Numbered from the stretch's first letter, positions 26,356-34,737 are shown. The stretch is DNA of 64,000 nt from Coriobacteriia bacterium (GCA_034370385.1 JAXMKZ010000051.1:1-64000); one strand, 5' to 3'. The notes: generated by a model from the sequence alone, not told the origin. Program-made: numbers and translations.

Positions 26356-27270
26356 GTGTCGCGTCGTTGGAGCCTTGTCGCGGTGGTCGTATCGGCAGCC
26401 TGCTTCGGCACGCTCGCGATTCTCACGCCGCTTGCGTACGACTCGGGCGCACTGCCGCTCCCTCTGCTTGCCTGGCGCTTCGTGATCGCCGCAGCACTCC
26501 TTGCGACGGTGGCGCAGATCCGCGATCCGGGTTCCCTCAGGGTCCCGGCTGGCGACGTCGGCAGATTCGCGGCGCTTGCGCTGACCGGGTACGGAGCGGC
26601 TTCGGTGTGCTTCTTCTTCGCGCTGCTGTATGCGGATGCCGCGGTGGTGGCGGTGTTGCTCTACGCGTATCCCGCGTTCGTGACCATCGCGGGCTGGGCG
26701 TTTCTGGGCGAACGACCGACTCGGGCCGCGACGTTGGCCGTGTGTGCCACCTTCGCCGGGTGCGCTCTTGTGTTGGGGGTCGGGAGCGGGGATATCTATG
26801 CGTCGCTGCCCGGGATACTGTTGGGGCTGGGCGCTGCCGTGGGCTACACGCTGTTCAACCTGCTGTCGCATCGATGGCTTCCCGGCCGCTCGCGGCTGAC
26901 GATGATGGCCTACACATTCGGAATCGCAGCCGTTCTGCCAGCGGCCCTCGCCGTTGGGGGCGGAGGGCTGGCGGCGCTCTCCACCTCTGAGTGGTCGACC
27001 ATCACGTGGGCGCTGCTCGCGGCCATCGTGCTGGTGCCCACGTTCGCGGCGATCGTCTTGTATCTGGAGGGCATTCGCGGGCTTGGGCCCTCCCAGGCTG
27101 CGGTCGTGTCGACGCTCGAGCCCATCTTCACGATAGTCCTTGCGAGGGTCTTTCTGCCGGAGCAGTCCGCGCTCGAACCGCTGCAGCTGGTGGGCGTGGC
27201 GCTCGTCATCGGCGGGGTGGTGGTGGCTGAGATCGGTGCTCGCGCAACGATCGAGCCGGCACCGGTGTAG
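26356..27270 (+). CDS. EamA/DMT-family transporter
   Basis: 304 residues from GTG 26356, with GAGGGG about 9 nt upstream; the frame extends to 26302 without a better start. Ten hydrophobic helices are arranged as two EamA repeats (ACFGTLAILTPLAYDSG...FLGERPT and LGLGAAVGYTLFNLLSHRW...RVFLPEQSALEPLQLVGVALVI). It is probably a metabolite exporter of the inner membrane; the substrate is unknown. It converges with the next minus-strand gene, 8 bp apart. Confidence 0.88.
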   Translation: MSRRWSLVAVVVSAACFGTLAILTPLAYDSGALPLPLLAWRFVIAAALLATVAQIRDPGSLRVPAGDVGRFAALALTGYGAASVCFFFALLYADAAVVAVLLYAYPAFVTIAGWAFLGERPTRAATLAVCATFAGCALVLGVGSGDIYASLPGILLGLGAAVGYTLFNLLSHRWLPGRSRLTMMAYTFGIAAVLPAALAVGGGGLAALSTSEWSTITWALLAAIVLVPTFAAIVLYLEGIRGLGPSQAAVVSTLEPIFTIVLARVFLPEQSALEPLQLVGVALVIGGVVVAEIGARATIEPAPV

Positions 27271-27278
27271 CCGATCCG

Positions 27279-27857
27279 CTACTCGGCCAGCAGCAGGGCG
27301 ACCCAGGCGTTGCGCGCGAACCAGGCGATGATGACGATGGCCGCGTGTGCTCCCCACGCCCATCCGACCGCACGCCACGCATCGGGTGCCGTCACCAGGC
27401 GGCCGCGAAGTACCCGATAGGTGACGACCCCGGAGGCCGCCCACGCCACAGCTGCCAGTACCGGGCCGACCGCCGCAATCCAGGGGATGAGACCGCACGA
27501 CCATGCGAAGCGGATGTCAGCCAAGGGGGTGGTTCGTCTGCGCAGCGTCAGCGCAAGCAGGGCGTAGCGTCCGATTGCCAGGACAACCGAAGTCAGGGCC
27601 GCGATAGTGGCGAGCGCGGTGCTCGGACCCGGGTCGGCCATCAGCATACGAGCGAGTGCCCCGGCAACCAGACACGTCACTCCCCCGATGAGCATGCGGG
27701 TGTCGGCTGTGGGGGGTCGTTGCGTTTGTGCGCCCGCAGAGCGGTAGACTCTCGCGGGCAGGTTCAAGACGCTCGTCAACCAGCGGCGCCACGCCTGAAA
27801 ACCGCGGGCCACAAGGGCCCGCGCGGGCGGTTCGGCACCCTCTTTGCGTGCTACCAT
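27279..27857 (-). CDS. Hypothetical membrane protein
   Basis: 192 residues if read from the ATG at 27857 on the minus strand; the frame continues upstream but into the divergent PBP promoter region. No good ribosome-binding site is seen. An amphipathic N-terminus (GFQAWRRWLTSVLNLPARVY) precedes four or five TM helices (MLIGGVTCLVAGALARMLM, LATIAALTSVVLAIGRYALL, GLIPWIAAVGPVLAAVAWAAS). No family recognised. Confidence 0.6.
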   Translation of the reverse strand: MVARKEGAEPPARALVARGFQAWRRWLTSVLNLPARVYRSAGAQTQRPPTADTRMLIGGVTCLVAGALARMLMADPGPSTALATIAALTSVVLAIGRYALLALTLRRRTTPLADIRFAWSCGLIPWIAAVGPVLAAVAWAASGVVTYRVLRGRLVTAPDAWRAVGWAWGAHAAIVIIAWFARNAWVALLLAE

Positions 27858-27958
27858 ACTCGGGCCGTCTCTGCCGACCTGCGCGGCTGCCCACGGGCGT
27901 TGCGCGCGGCGTCCATGACTATCGACGGCAAGTGTACCCGACGTGAACGGAGGAGCCG

Positions 27959-29929
27959 ATGTCGCTGTCACAGCGCGTCGGCACGGCACTCAAGGTGACC
28001 GCTGGCGTGCTCGTCGCGACGGTGGTGATCACGCTGACCCTCGCCGTCTACCTGTTCAACGTCTCGCAGACGCTCCCGAATCTGGAGGTTGACCCCCGAG
28101 CGCTCGACACGCCCCAGACGTCTGTGGTGTACGCATCAGACGGCACGGTGATCGCGGAATGGCATGGCGAGCAGGATCGAACCATCGTCAGCTACAAGGA
28201 CATGCCGATACACCTCCGCAATGCCGTTGTGGCAGCCGAGGATCGCAGGTTCTGGGAGCACAACGGGGTCGACGTGGAGGGCATAATCCGGGCACTCCGA
28301 GCCAATACGCAGGCAGGGGAGGTTCGGCAGGGCGGCAGCACTATCACCCAGCAGTTGGTGAAGCTGCTCTTCACCGAAGGGGAGCGCACCCTCGACCGTA
28401 AGGTCCGCGAAGCGTTGCTCGCCTACGAGTTCGAGGCCCGTGCGGACAAGGATCGCGTGCTCGAGACGTACCTGAACACGGTGTACTTCGGCAACGGAGC
28501 CTATGGCGTCGAGAGTGCTGCGCGCCGGTACTTCGGTCAGAGCACCTCCGCGCTGAGTCTGGCCGAGAGCGCGACGCTCGCGGGAATCATTCGGTCACCG
28601 ACGCGCTACGACCCGACGAACGATCCTGAAGCGGCACGGCGTCGGCGGGACCTGGTTCTGACATTGATGCGCGAACAGGGGTACATCACGCGCGACGAGC
28701 TACAGGGCGCGCGCAAGGACGGCGTCAAGCTTGCGCCGAAGGCGGATGTACCGACGGTCGCGCCGCATTTCGTCGAGTACGTGAAGCGCGACCTGGTCGA
28801 GAGGCTTGGTTCAGAACGGGTGTTCGCGGGCGGACTGAGGGTCCACACGACGCTCGAGCCCTCGCTGCAGCGGCTTGCGGAGAAGAGCGCACGACTTCTG
28901 AACCGTCCCGATGACCCGGAGACGGCCATCGTCGCGCTGCGCCACTCGGACGGCAGCGTCCTTGCCATGGTGGGCGGTCGCGACTTCTCGAAGAGCCAGT
29001 TCAACCTAGCTACCCAGGGGCGTCGTCAGCCCGGTTCTGCCTTCAAGACGTTCGTTCTCGTGGCGGCACTCGAGAAGGGTGTGAATCCTCAGAAGGTGTA
29101 CAGCGCCGCGCCCTACTCTGTCCGCGTCAAAGACGGAGTCTGGAGAGTGCAGAACTACGAGAACGCGCGGACGAGCGGCAAGCTGACTTTGAGGGCGGCG
29201 ACGAGCTGGTCGGTCAACGCGGTGTATGCGCGTCTCATCATGGAGGTCGGGCCCAAGAAGGTCGTCGAGGTCGCGAAGCGTCTCGGAATCACCACCCCGC
29301 TGAACGCGGACCCGGCGATTGCGCTGGGTGGGTTGAAGACAGGTGTCTCGCCGCTGGAGATGGCGTCCGCGTACGGCACCCTCGCCAACGGTGGGATGAG
29401 GGTTGCGCCAAGCGGCGTGACCAAGGTCACCGACGATCAGGGGGCTGTCATCTATGAGCCAGACGCCGTGGCCGAACGGGTCGTCGACAGTGAGGTAGCC
29501 CTCAAGACCGCCCTCATACTGCACGACGTGATCGAGAAGGGTACCGGCACGTCGGCCAAGATAGGTGCATGGGCGGCCGGCAAGACCGGGACGACACAGT
29601 CCCACCGCGATGCGTGGTTCGTGGGATGGTCGGGGGATGTGTCGACGGCCGTCTGGGTCGGGTACCCTGATGCGCAGGTGGACATGACCAACGTTCACGG
29701 AACTCGCGTGACAGGCGGTAGCTTCCCCGCGAAGATATGGGCTGCATTCATGCGAGGCGTGAAGAAGAACCGTTCGGCTCCGATAGTCACGGCGCCCAGC
29801 GTGGGCAACCAGGTGAGGGTCACCGTGTGCACGGACTCGATGAACATCGCGAACCGTCGATGCCCTCGGCCCGTTGAGATATACCTCGAGCCGGGTCGGG
29901 TTCCGGGAGAAAACTGCACGCTGCACTGA
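27959..29929 (+). CDS. Class A penicillin-binding protein (PBP1A type)
   Basis: 656 residues from ATG 27959 (upstream ACGGAGGAG). One N-terminal TM helix leads to the glycosyltransferase 51 domain with EDRRFWEHNGVD, GGSTITQQLVK and YLNTVYFGNGAYGVE. The transpeptidase domain has SxxK in PGSAFKTF, SxN in SWSVN and KTGT near residue 542. All catalytic motifs are intact. It polymerises and cross-links peptidoglycan outside the membrane. The J-domain gene starts within 32 bp of its stop. Confidence 0.95.
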   Translation: MSLSQRVGTALKVTAGVLVATVVITLTLAVYLFNVSQTLPNLEVDPRALDTPQTSVVYASDGTVIAEWHGEQDRTIVSYKDMPIHLRNAVVAAEDRRFWEHNGVDVEGIIRALRANTQAGEVRQGGSTITQQLVKLLFTEGERTLDRKVREALLAYEFEARADKDRVLETYLNTVYFGNGAYGVESAARRYFGQSTSALSLAESATLAGIIRSPTRYDPTNDPEAARRRRDLVLTLMREQGYITRDELQGARKDGVKLAPKADVPTVAPHFVEYVKRDLVERLGSERVFAGGLRVHTTLEPSLQRLAEKSARLLNRPDDPETAIVALRHSDGSVLAMVGGRDFSKSQFNLATQGRRQPGSAFKTFVLVAALEKGVNPQKVYSAAPYSVRVKDGVWRVQNYENARTSGKLTLRAATSWSVNAVYARLIMEVGPKKVVEVAKRLGITTPLNADPAIALGGLKTGVSPLEMASAYGTLANGGMRVAPSGVTKVTDDQGAVIYEPDAVAERVVDSEVALKTALILHDVIEKGTGTSAKIGAWAAGKTGTTQSHRDAWFVGWSGDVSTAVWVGYPDAQVDMTNVHGTRVTGGSFPAKIWAAFMRGVKKNRSAPIVTAPSVGNQVRVTVCTDSMNIANRRCPRPVEIYLEPGRVPGENCTLH

Positions 29930-29960
29930 GGTGCGGCTGCCTGAAGAGAGGCTCGAGCGC

Positions 29961-30257
29961 GTGGACCACTATCGCACGCTCCAGGTGACACGCGATGCCG
30001 AGCCCGAGGTCATCGAGCGTGCGTACAAGGCGCTGTCGCTGAAGTATCACCCCGATGTGAATCCGGGGGCGGGGCGGAGTGCCACGCGTCGGATGCAGCG
30101 TCTCAATGAGGCGTACGCGGTACTTCGGGACCCTCGTCTGAGGCGTGACTACGACGCTGGCTTGGCGCCCGAGGGCTCCAACGGCTGGGACCGATTCCTC
30201 GACGACGGCCTGATCGGGCTTTTCAGGGACCGGATCGCAGCGCGCACCGACGTCTGA
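29961..30257 (+). CDS. Small J-domain protein (DnaJ-like)
   Basis: 98 residues from GTG 29961 (VDHYRTLQV is the usual J-domain beginning); GTG 29931 is an alternative. Intact HPD motif in LKYHPDVNPG, then RMQRLNEAYAVLRDPRLRRDYD. It lacks the G/F, zinc-finger and substrate-binding regions of full DnaJ, so it could only stimulate an Hsp70 or serve a specific partner. It is probably co-transcribed with the PBP gene. Confidence 0.85.
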   Translation: MDHYRTLQVTRDAEPEVIERAYKALSLKYHPDVNPGAGRSATRRMQRLNEAYAVLRDPRLRRDYDAGLAPEGSNGWDRFLDDGLIGLFRDRIAARTDV

Positions 30258-30281
30258 TGGCTACTTCCCGTGACCGGACGG

Positions 30282-30629
30282 TCAGGCTTGCGCGAGCTCC
30301 GCGCGCTCGGCCACCTTGTTCTGGACTGCGCGCATGATCGCGGGGTAGCTGACGGCCCCATCGTAGACAAGCACTCCGTCGACCGAAGTCACGGGGTACA
30401 TCAGTCCGCGTTGCTCGATCTGGGCAACCACCTCGGAGTGCTCAGCGCGTTCGTCAGCCAGCTGTACGTTGTGGTACAGAACCCGAGCTTCATCGCCGTA
30501 GCGCCGCTCGAGTTCGGTGCGGATGATGGCTGTGATCTCCTCCGGAGACCAAGAGGGGCCTCAACCGCCGGAGAAACAGTCAGCGGGGGAGGGCACGTCG
30601 TACACCTCGACGATGATGGGTTCAGTCAC
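30282..30629 (-). CDS. ArsD-like thioredoxin-fold selenoprotein (C-x4-Sec)
   Basis: 115 residues on the minus strand, GTG start at 30629, stop TGA 30282-30284, with one in-frame UGA at 30561-30563 read as Sec23. AGGAG lies 7 nt before the GTG and the ferredoxin stop is 13 bp upstream. The product runs MTEPIIVEVYDVPSPADCFS, then GG-Sec-GPSWSPEEITAII. A first beta strand thus leads to Cys18-F-S-G-G-Sec23, placed like the Cys13-x4-Cys18 metalloid site of ArsD. A strand/turn with YPVTSVDGVLVYDG and a final helix complete a thioredoxin-like fold, also recalling YuzD. A redox or metal(loid)-handling role is inferred. A pseudogene with a nonsense mutation is the alternative, but everything else is intact and the genome demonstrably uses Sec. 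Confidence 0.78.
30539..30563 (-). promoter_or_regulatory. Sec codon and SECIS-like hairpin of the small selenoprotein
   Basis: On the minus strand UGA (30563-30561) is followed by GGCC and then CCTCTTGGTCTCCGGAGG (30556-30539). This forms a stem of about seven pairs with one bulged U and the sequence GGUCU at its apex, as in E. coli-type SECIS elements. The apex is only 10 nt from the UGA versus 18 nt in fdhA, so the geometry is unusual. Confidence 0.5.
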
Positions 30630-30642
30630 GTTGACGCTCCTG

Positions 30643-30846
30643 TCAGTTGAAGCGGACGGCTCCGCCTGCACAGACCCGCATGCAGATTCCGCAACCGGCG
30701 CATTTCTCATCTATGACGGTGTACCCGTTGGCGCCGGGATACGATCCTCCTGCAAGAGGAACGATAGCATCCTTGGGGCAGACGCGACGGGCGGGGCACC
30801 CGGGGGACCGGTCACACGATGTGTTCTCGATACTGATCGCTGGCAT
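30643..30846 (-). CDS. Small ferredoxin-like [4Fe-4S] protein
   Basis: 67 residues on the minus strand from ATG at 30846, chosen because AAAGGA lies 9 nt upstream; the ATG at 30855 is too close to that site. Cysteines form two groups, CDRSPGCPARRVCPKDAI and CAGCGICMRVC. The second is a canonical ferredoxin CxxCxxCxxxC. The first is spaced more widely, so one or two [4Fe-4S] clusters are possible. It is the first gene of a two-gene operon with the selenoprotein and is a plausible electron donor for it (inference). Confidence 0.87.
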   Translation of the reverse strand: MPAISIENTSCDRSPGCPARRVCPKDAIVPLAGGSYPGANGYTVIDEKCAGCGICMRVCAGGAVRFN

Positions 30847-30890
30847 CCGGGGCATTCCTTTCGGGAAGAGGGCGGAGCTCCTAGGTGAGC

Positions 30891-30920
30891 ATAATACCCC
30901 ATGGGGTATGCCATGTGCAA
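30891..30920 (-). promoter_or_regulatory. Promoter with CsoR/CstR-like palindromic operator
   Basis: On the minus strand TTGCAC (30920-30915), an 18-bp spacer and TATTAT (30896-30891) form a promoter toward the ferredoxin gene. The spacer and the edge of the -10 contain the perfect 16-bp palindrome ATACCCCATGGGGTAT (30894-30909). An A/T-flanked C-tract facing a G-tract is the operator type of CsoR, CstR, RcnR and FrmR repressors. No such repressor gene is in the window, so the signal (copper, persulfide, formaldehyde, other metal) is open. Confidence 0.65.
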
Positions 30921-31014
30921 CCCGCGGCACGCATTTCCTTGGCGCACCTTATCCGTCGCTTCGCGTGCTGGTAGTATGTCTCCGAGTGGGATGTACGGCG
31001 GACTGGAGGTCTGC

Positions 31015-32175
31015 GTGGCACGAACGAGCAGGTTGGGCTCGACCCGGCGCAAGCTCATGCTCTACATGGGCGGCGCCGGCGTCGTGGTAGGAATCGCTTT
31101 CCCCCTGTTCGCCAGCTTCTTCGTGGAGCCGAAGAGCACTGCGGCAAACATCACCTTCTGGTTGATGTGCATCGCCGCCGGTGTGCTGCTGGGCGTCGGA
31201 TGCGCGCTGGTCGCCGCGAAGGTCGGCGAGGGCATGTTTCGACAGGTCCTCGACGGCGCTCGCGAGCGATTCGGCATCGATGTGACGTGCGAAGGTGATT
31301 GCGAGGACATGCAGGGCGAGGTCTTGCGCCTGCTCGGTGAGGTCACTGGCATGCTCGGTCAGGCCAAAGCGGTCAACAACGACGTGCGAGCATTGACGTC
31401 GCAGGTGCTGGCCGCGACCGAAGAGCAGGCCTCCGGGTCCGCGCAGCAGGCCGCGGCCGTGAGTGAGACCAGCGCCACGGTCGAAGAGCTCGCGCAGACA
31501 TCCAAGCAGATCGCGGACAACTCTCAGAACGTGGCTGCCGTGGCCGAACGCACGCTGGCCAGTGCCGAAGAGGGAATGCAGGCGGTGGCCGACACGGCAG
31601 CCGGTATCGAGGAGATCCGTGAGTCCACGCAGGCATCGTCAGACCGCATTCTCCAGTTGGGTGAGCGTAGCCAGGAGATCGGTCGCGTGCTCGTCATCAT
31701 CGACGAGATCGCAGAGCAGACGAAGATCTTGGCCCTGAACGCCGCCATCGAGGCGGCTCGTGCGGGCGAGGCGGGCAAGGGATTCGCCGTGGTCGCGGAG
31801 GAGATTCGCAAGCTTGCGGACTCCGTCACCGAGTCGACCTCTGAGATCGGCCGGGTCGTTCGGGAGATCCAGTCGAGCGCAAGCGCCCTCGTCATGTCGA
31901 CCGAGCGAGCCCAGAAGAAGGTCGAAGAGGGCAAGATGCTGGCTCGGCGCACGGCGGGCTCACTGGACAAGATCGTTCAGCAGGTCGAGGAGACCACCGA
32001 CTCGGCCAAGCAGATCTCGATAGCCACCCAGCAGCAGCGGACCGCATCCGATCAGGTCGTCATCTCGATGCGTGAGATGGCCCAGGTCTCGACGCAGGCA
32101 GCAGAAGCATCGAGGCAGATCCAAGGCGCCATCTCAGAGCTCAATCGGCTGGCCGACACGCTGCTCGTGCACTAG
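31015..32175 (+). CDS. Methyl-accepting chemotaxis protein, sensor-less type
   Basis: 386 residues from GTG 31015, with TGGAGG 5 nt upstream; the open frame further upstream overlaps the divergent promoter. Two TM helices ([22 protein letters not shown] and [23 protein letters not shown]) are joined by only about a dozen residues, so no external ligand domain is present. A small segment with two Cys ([13 protein letters not shown]) follows TM2. The signalling domain has the tip [21 protein letters not shown]. It lies apart from the che operon and could feed the same CheA. The Cys pair might give redox or metal sensitivity (speculative). Confidence 0.88.
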   Translation: MARTSRLGSTRRKLMLYMGGAGVVVGIAFPLFASFFVEPKSTAANITFWLMCIAAGVLLGVGCALVAAKVGEGMFRQVLDGARERFGIDVTCEGDCEDMQGEVLRLLGEVTGMLGQAKAVNNDVRALTSQVLAATEEQASGSAQQAAAVSETSATVEELAQTSKQIADNSQNVAAVAERTLASAEEGMQAVADTAAGIEEIRESTQASSDRILQLGERSQEIGRVLVIIDEIAEQTKILALNAAIEAARAGEAGKGFAVVAEEIRKLADSVTESTSEIGRVVREIQSSASALVMSTERAQKKVEEGKMLARRTAGSLDKIVQQVEETTDSAKQISIATQQQRTASDQVVISMREMAQVSTQAAEASRQIQGAISELNRLADTLLVH

Positions 32176-32387
32176 TTCGGCAGGTTCAGAAGCGCACGAC
32201 AGCCTCGGCGGCCGTGCCTAGAAGTCGAGTGCTTTTGGCAGGACGTTTCGACGACGCGTCGAAGCCAGAGGGATGTCGCGTTGATTCTTGGTTGTTCACG
32301 CGGTCAGGTTCTTATAGAGTTTCTGTGAATTGGGGCTTGGAGGGGGCATGCGCTGCCGGCGCTGTCCGACGGAGTTAGGAGACGCGT

Positions 32388-34628
32388 ATGCCCAAGATCT
32401 CGCTGGCCGGGTTCAAGGACCCGGTGCGCCGACCGCGCTTCATCATCTGGACAGGCGTTGCTGTCCTGGTGCTTGCAGCGGTCATGATCGTTGCACTGGG
32501 GGTGACTTCTACCCGGTGGTTCTGTGCCGAGGTGTGCCACAAGGTTCAGGACGACTCGATCATCGCGTATCAGCGTTCGTCACACTCTGAGGTCTCGTGC
32601 ATGGCATGTCACATGCCCGTGAACGCGGATCCGGTGACGTTCATCCTCCACAAGGCAGAGGCACTCGGTGAGTTGTACCTGACGGTGACGGACAACTTCC
32701 ACTTGCCGCTCAACGCAGAGTCCCATGTCGCTCTGTCGATGGCATCCAAGCAGTGCACGCAGTGCCACAACTTGAAGAACCGCGTGATCACGCCGTCGAA
32801 GGGCATCAAGATCGAGCACGAGCCCCACGCCGAGGTCAACGCGGCGTGTTCTGTGTGCCACAACCGCATCGCGCATCGTGAGGACTTCGAGCTCACGCTG
32901 ACCGACCCCGGTACAGGCAAGCCGAACCAGAAGCACGATGACTTCATGTCGATGACGGCGTGTTTCCGCTGCCACGACCTGGGCAAGGATGCTGCGGCAC
33001 CAGGAGCGTGCGTGGCCTGTCATCCGGCGGACTTCGAGCTCAAGCCGGACAATCACAAGGAGAAGGGCTTCTATCCTGCGGGCCATGCAGAGATGGCCCT
33101 GGAGATGAAGGCTGAGTCCGACGCCGCCGCGAGTGGCCATGAGGGCGAAGAGGGCGAAGAGGGCGAAGAGGGCGAAGAGGGCGAAGAGGGCGAAGAGGGC
33201 TCGAAGGAGAGCACCGAGAGCACTGCCCCTGCAGAGGAGAAGGAGGGCAGCTTCCTGACCCCTGAGAAGGCCTATGCCAGCGGGGGCGCGGTGCACGAGT
33301 CAGTCACGAAGGAGGAGGTGCCGGGGGTTCTCGAGGCACAGAAGGAGCACGGCAACAGCGACAGCGAGAGCGTCGGCGGCTTCCTTCCGAAGGTCGACTC
33401 CATCTTCTACTGCGGCACGTGCCACGTCGAGACATTCTGCACCAACTGTCACGGCATGGAGATGCCGCACCCGGATGAGTTCAGAGAGCCCAAGGAGCCC
33501 AAGGACAAGGCGGGCCACCCGGTCATCTCCGAGGCCAAGCCCGAGAAGTGCGTCTTGTGCCACGGCAAGAACGAGAAGACCGCCTTCTGCGACAGCTGTC
33601 ACCACGGAACCGCAGTTGGGTGGGAGTTCAGCAAGACCCAGCCCTGGACCCAGAAGCAGCACCCGCTGGCCGTTGCCAAGTCGGGCGTGAAGCCGTGCCT
33701 TGACTGCCACCCGAAGAAGTTCTGCGTGGATTGCCACACGGGCAAGAACGTCGTGCCCGACTCGCACAACGCGCAGTACTGGACGAAGCCGAAGTACCCC
33801 GGCGCGCTCACCACGTTCGGCGAGAAGCCCGCAGCGGCTTCGGCGAAGCACGCACTCGATGCGCAGAAGTCGATCGAGTCGTGTGAGGTCTGCCACGGCG
33901 ACGGTGGAACCAAGGCACCGTTCTGCAAGGCCTGCCACAAGACGGAGATCCCGCACGCCGCCGAGTTCAAGACGAACCACGTCAGCTCCAAGAAGAACCC
34001 GAAACCGTGCGTCCAATGCCACGCGTGGCCTGAGCTGTGCAGCAACTGCCACCATATCGATTCGTCGACGACGAAGTCGTGGATGTCGCTGCACGGAACT
34101 TCGGTCAACACGAACAAGCCTGCGGGATGCATCGAGAAATGCCATGAGAAGAACGACTGTGTGAAGTGCCACCAGCAGCGCAAGGTGGTTCCCGCTTCCC
34201 ACAAGAACAGCAAGTTCACTCGTGACTTCTCGTCCAAGGACGCTCAGCACGTTGCTCTGTACAAGAAGGACGGAGAGATCTGCACGTACTGCCACGCCGG
34301 CGCTGCGGCAGAGCTCCCGAACTCGAAGTTCTGCAAGAGCTGTCATAAGCTCGAGATGCCGCACAAGATCAACGATGCGGAGAAGCAGAAGTTCATGCAC
34401 AAGGATCAGTTCGAGAAGAAGCAGTACAACAAGAAGCAGTGCGCGAACTGCCACCGCGACTCCTTCTGTAACGACTGTCACCACGAGGGCAACAGCCCCG
34501 ATAAGCCGTGGGTACGCTATCACCCGAACCTGGTGAAGAAGAACGGTGCTGAGCCGTGCTTCGAGTGTCACCAGCCGACCTTCTGCGCCAACTGCCACGT
34601 GAACCTGGCGAAGAAGGGTCTCATGTAA
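32388..34628 (+). CDS. 24-heme cytochrome c with NrfH/NapC-like membrane anchor
   Basis: 746 residues from ATG 32388. A TM helix (residues ~19-41) is followed by a four-heme NapC/NrfH-like segment (CAEVCH, CMACH, CTQCH, CSVCH) and then by many more hemes. I count 22 CxxCH and two CxxxCH (CAEVCH, CIEKCH). Residues ~252-272 are a Glu-Gly repeat encoded by a 9-bp tandem repeat, separating the six-heme N-terminal part from the 18-heme C-terminal part. The NrfH/NapC family takes electrons from quinol, so this protein may fuse quinol oxidation to a long heme wire outside the cell membrane (inference). It is preceded by a 212-bp intergenic stretch and followed by a terminator. Confidence 0.93.
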   Translation: MPKISLAGFKDPVRRPRFIIWTGVAVLVLAAVMIVALGVTSTRWFCAEVCHKVQDDSIIAYQRSSHSEVSCMACHMPVNADPVTFILHKAEALGELYLTVTDNFHLPLNAESHVALSMASKQCTQCHNLKNRVITPSKGIKIEHEPHAEVNAACSVCHNRIAHREDFELTLTDPGTGKPNQKHDDFMSMTACFRCHDLGKDAAAPGACVACHPADFELKPDNHKEKGFYPAGHAEMALEMKAESDAAASGHEGEEGEEGEEGEEGEEGEEGSKESTESTAPAEEKEGSFLTPEKAYASGGAVHESVTKEEVPGVLEAQKEHGNSDSESVGGFLPKVDSIFYCGTCHVETFCTNCHGMEMPHPDEFREPKEPKDKAGHPVISEAKPEKCVLCHGKNEKTAFCDSCHHGTAVGWEFSKTQPWTQKQHPLAVAKSGVKPCLDCHPKKFCVDCHTGKNVVPDSHNAQYWTKPKYPGALTTFGEKPAAASAKHALDAQKSIESCEVCHGDGGTKAPFCKACHKTEIPHAAEFKTNHVSSKKNPKPCVQCHAWPELCSNCHHIDSSTTKSWMSLHGTSVNTNKPAGCIEKCHEKNDCVKCHQQRKVVPASHKNSKFTRDFSSKDAQHVALYKKDGEICTYCHAGAAAELPNSKFCKSCHKLEMPHKINDAEKQKFMHKDQFEKKQYNKKQCANCHRDSFCNDCHHEGNSPDKPWVRYHPNLVKKNGAEPCFECHQPTFCANCHVNLAKKGLM
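33141..33200 (+). repeat. 9-bp tandem repeat (gagggcgaa) inside the 24-heme cytochrome gene
   Basis: Six full copies of gagggcgaa plus gagggc, with no mismatches. It encodes EGE repeats in the linker between heme blocks. Because the unit is a multiple of three, copy-number change by slippage would alter linker length without breaking the frame. Confidence 0.95.
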
Positions 34629-34654
34629 CCAAAGCGCAGGGTGTTCGCTCTGAG

Positions 34655-34692
34655 GGGGGCCTGGCCGCTTCGGCAGCCAGGCCCCCATTCTT
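34655..34692 (+). terminator. Rho-independent terminator after the 24-heme cytochrome
   Basis: GGGGGCCTGGC (34655-34665) pairs with GCCAGGCCCCC (34676-34686) over a 10-nt loop, followed by ATTCTT. Confidence 0.8.
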
Positions 34693-34737
34693 CGGGGTTG
34701 GCGTGCCTCGAAGGGCGTGCTAGCATAGCGCCTCGTC

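Noticed and set aside
30270-30650. 126-residue plus-strand ORF
   Set aside because: It is the antisense of the small selenoprotein and has no ribosome-binding site or recognisable domain; the minus-strand reading explains the region better.
32280-32320. Promoter for the 24-heme cytochrome (TTGTTC ... TATAGA)
   Set aside because: The spacer is only 15 bp and alternatives are no better, so no promoter was called in this 212-bp gap.
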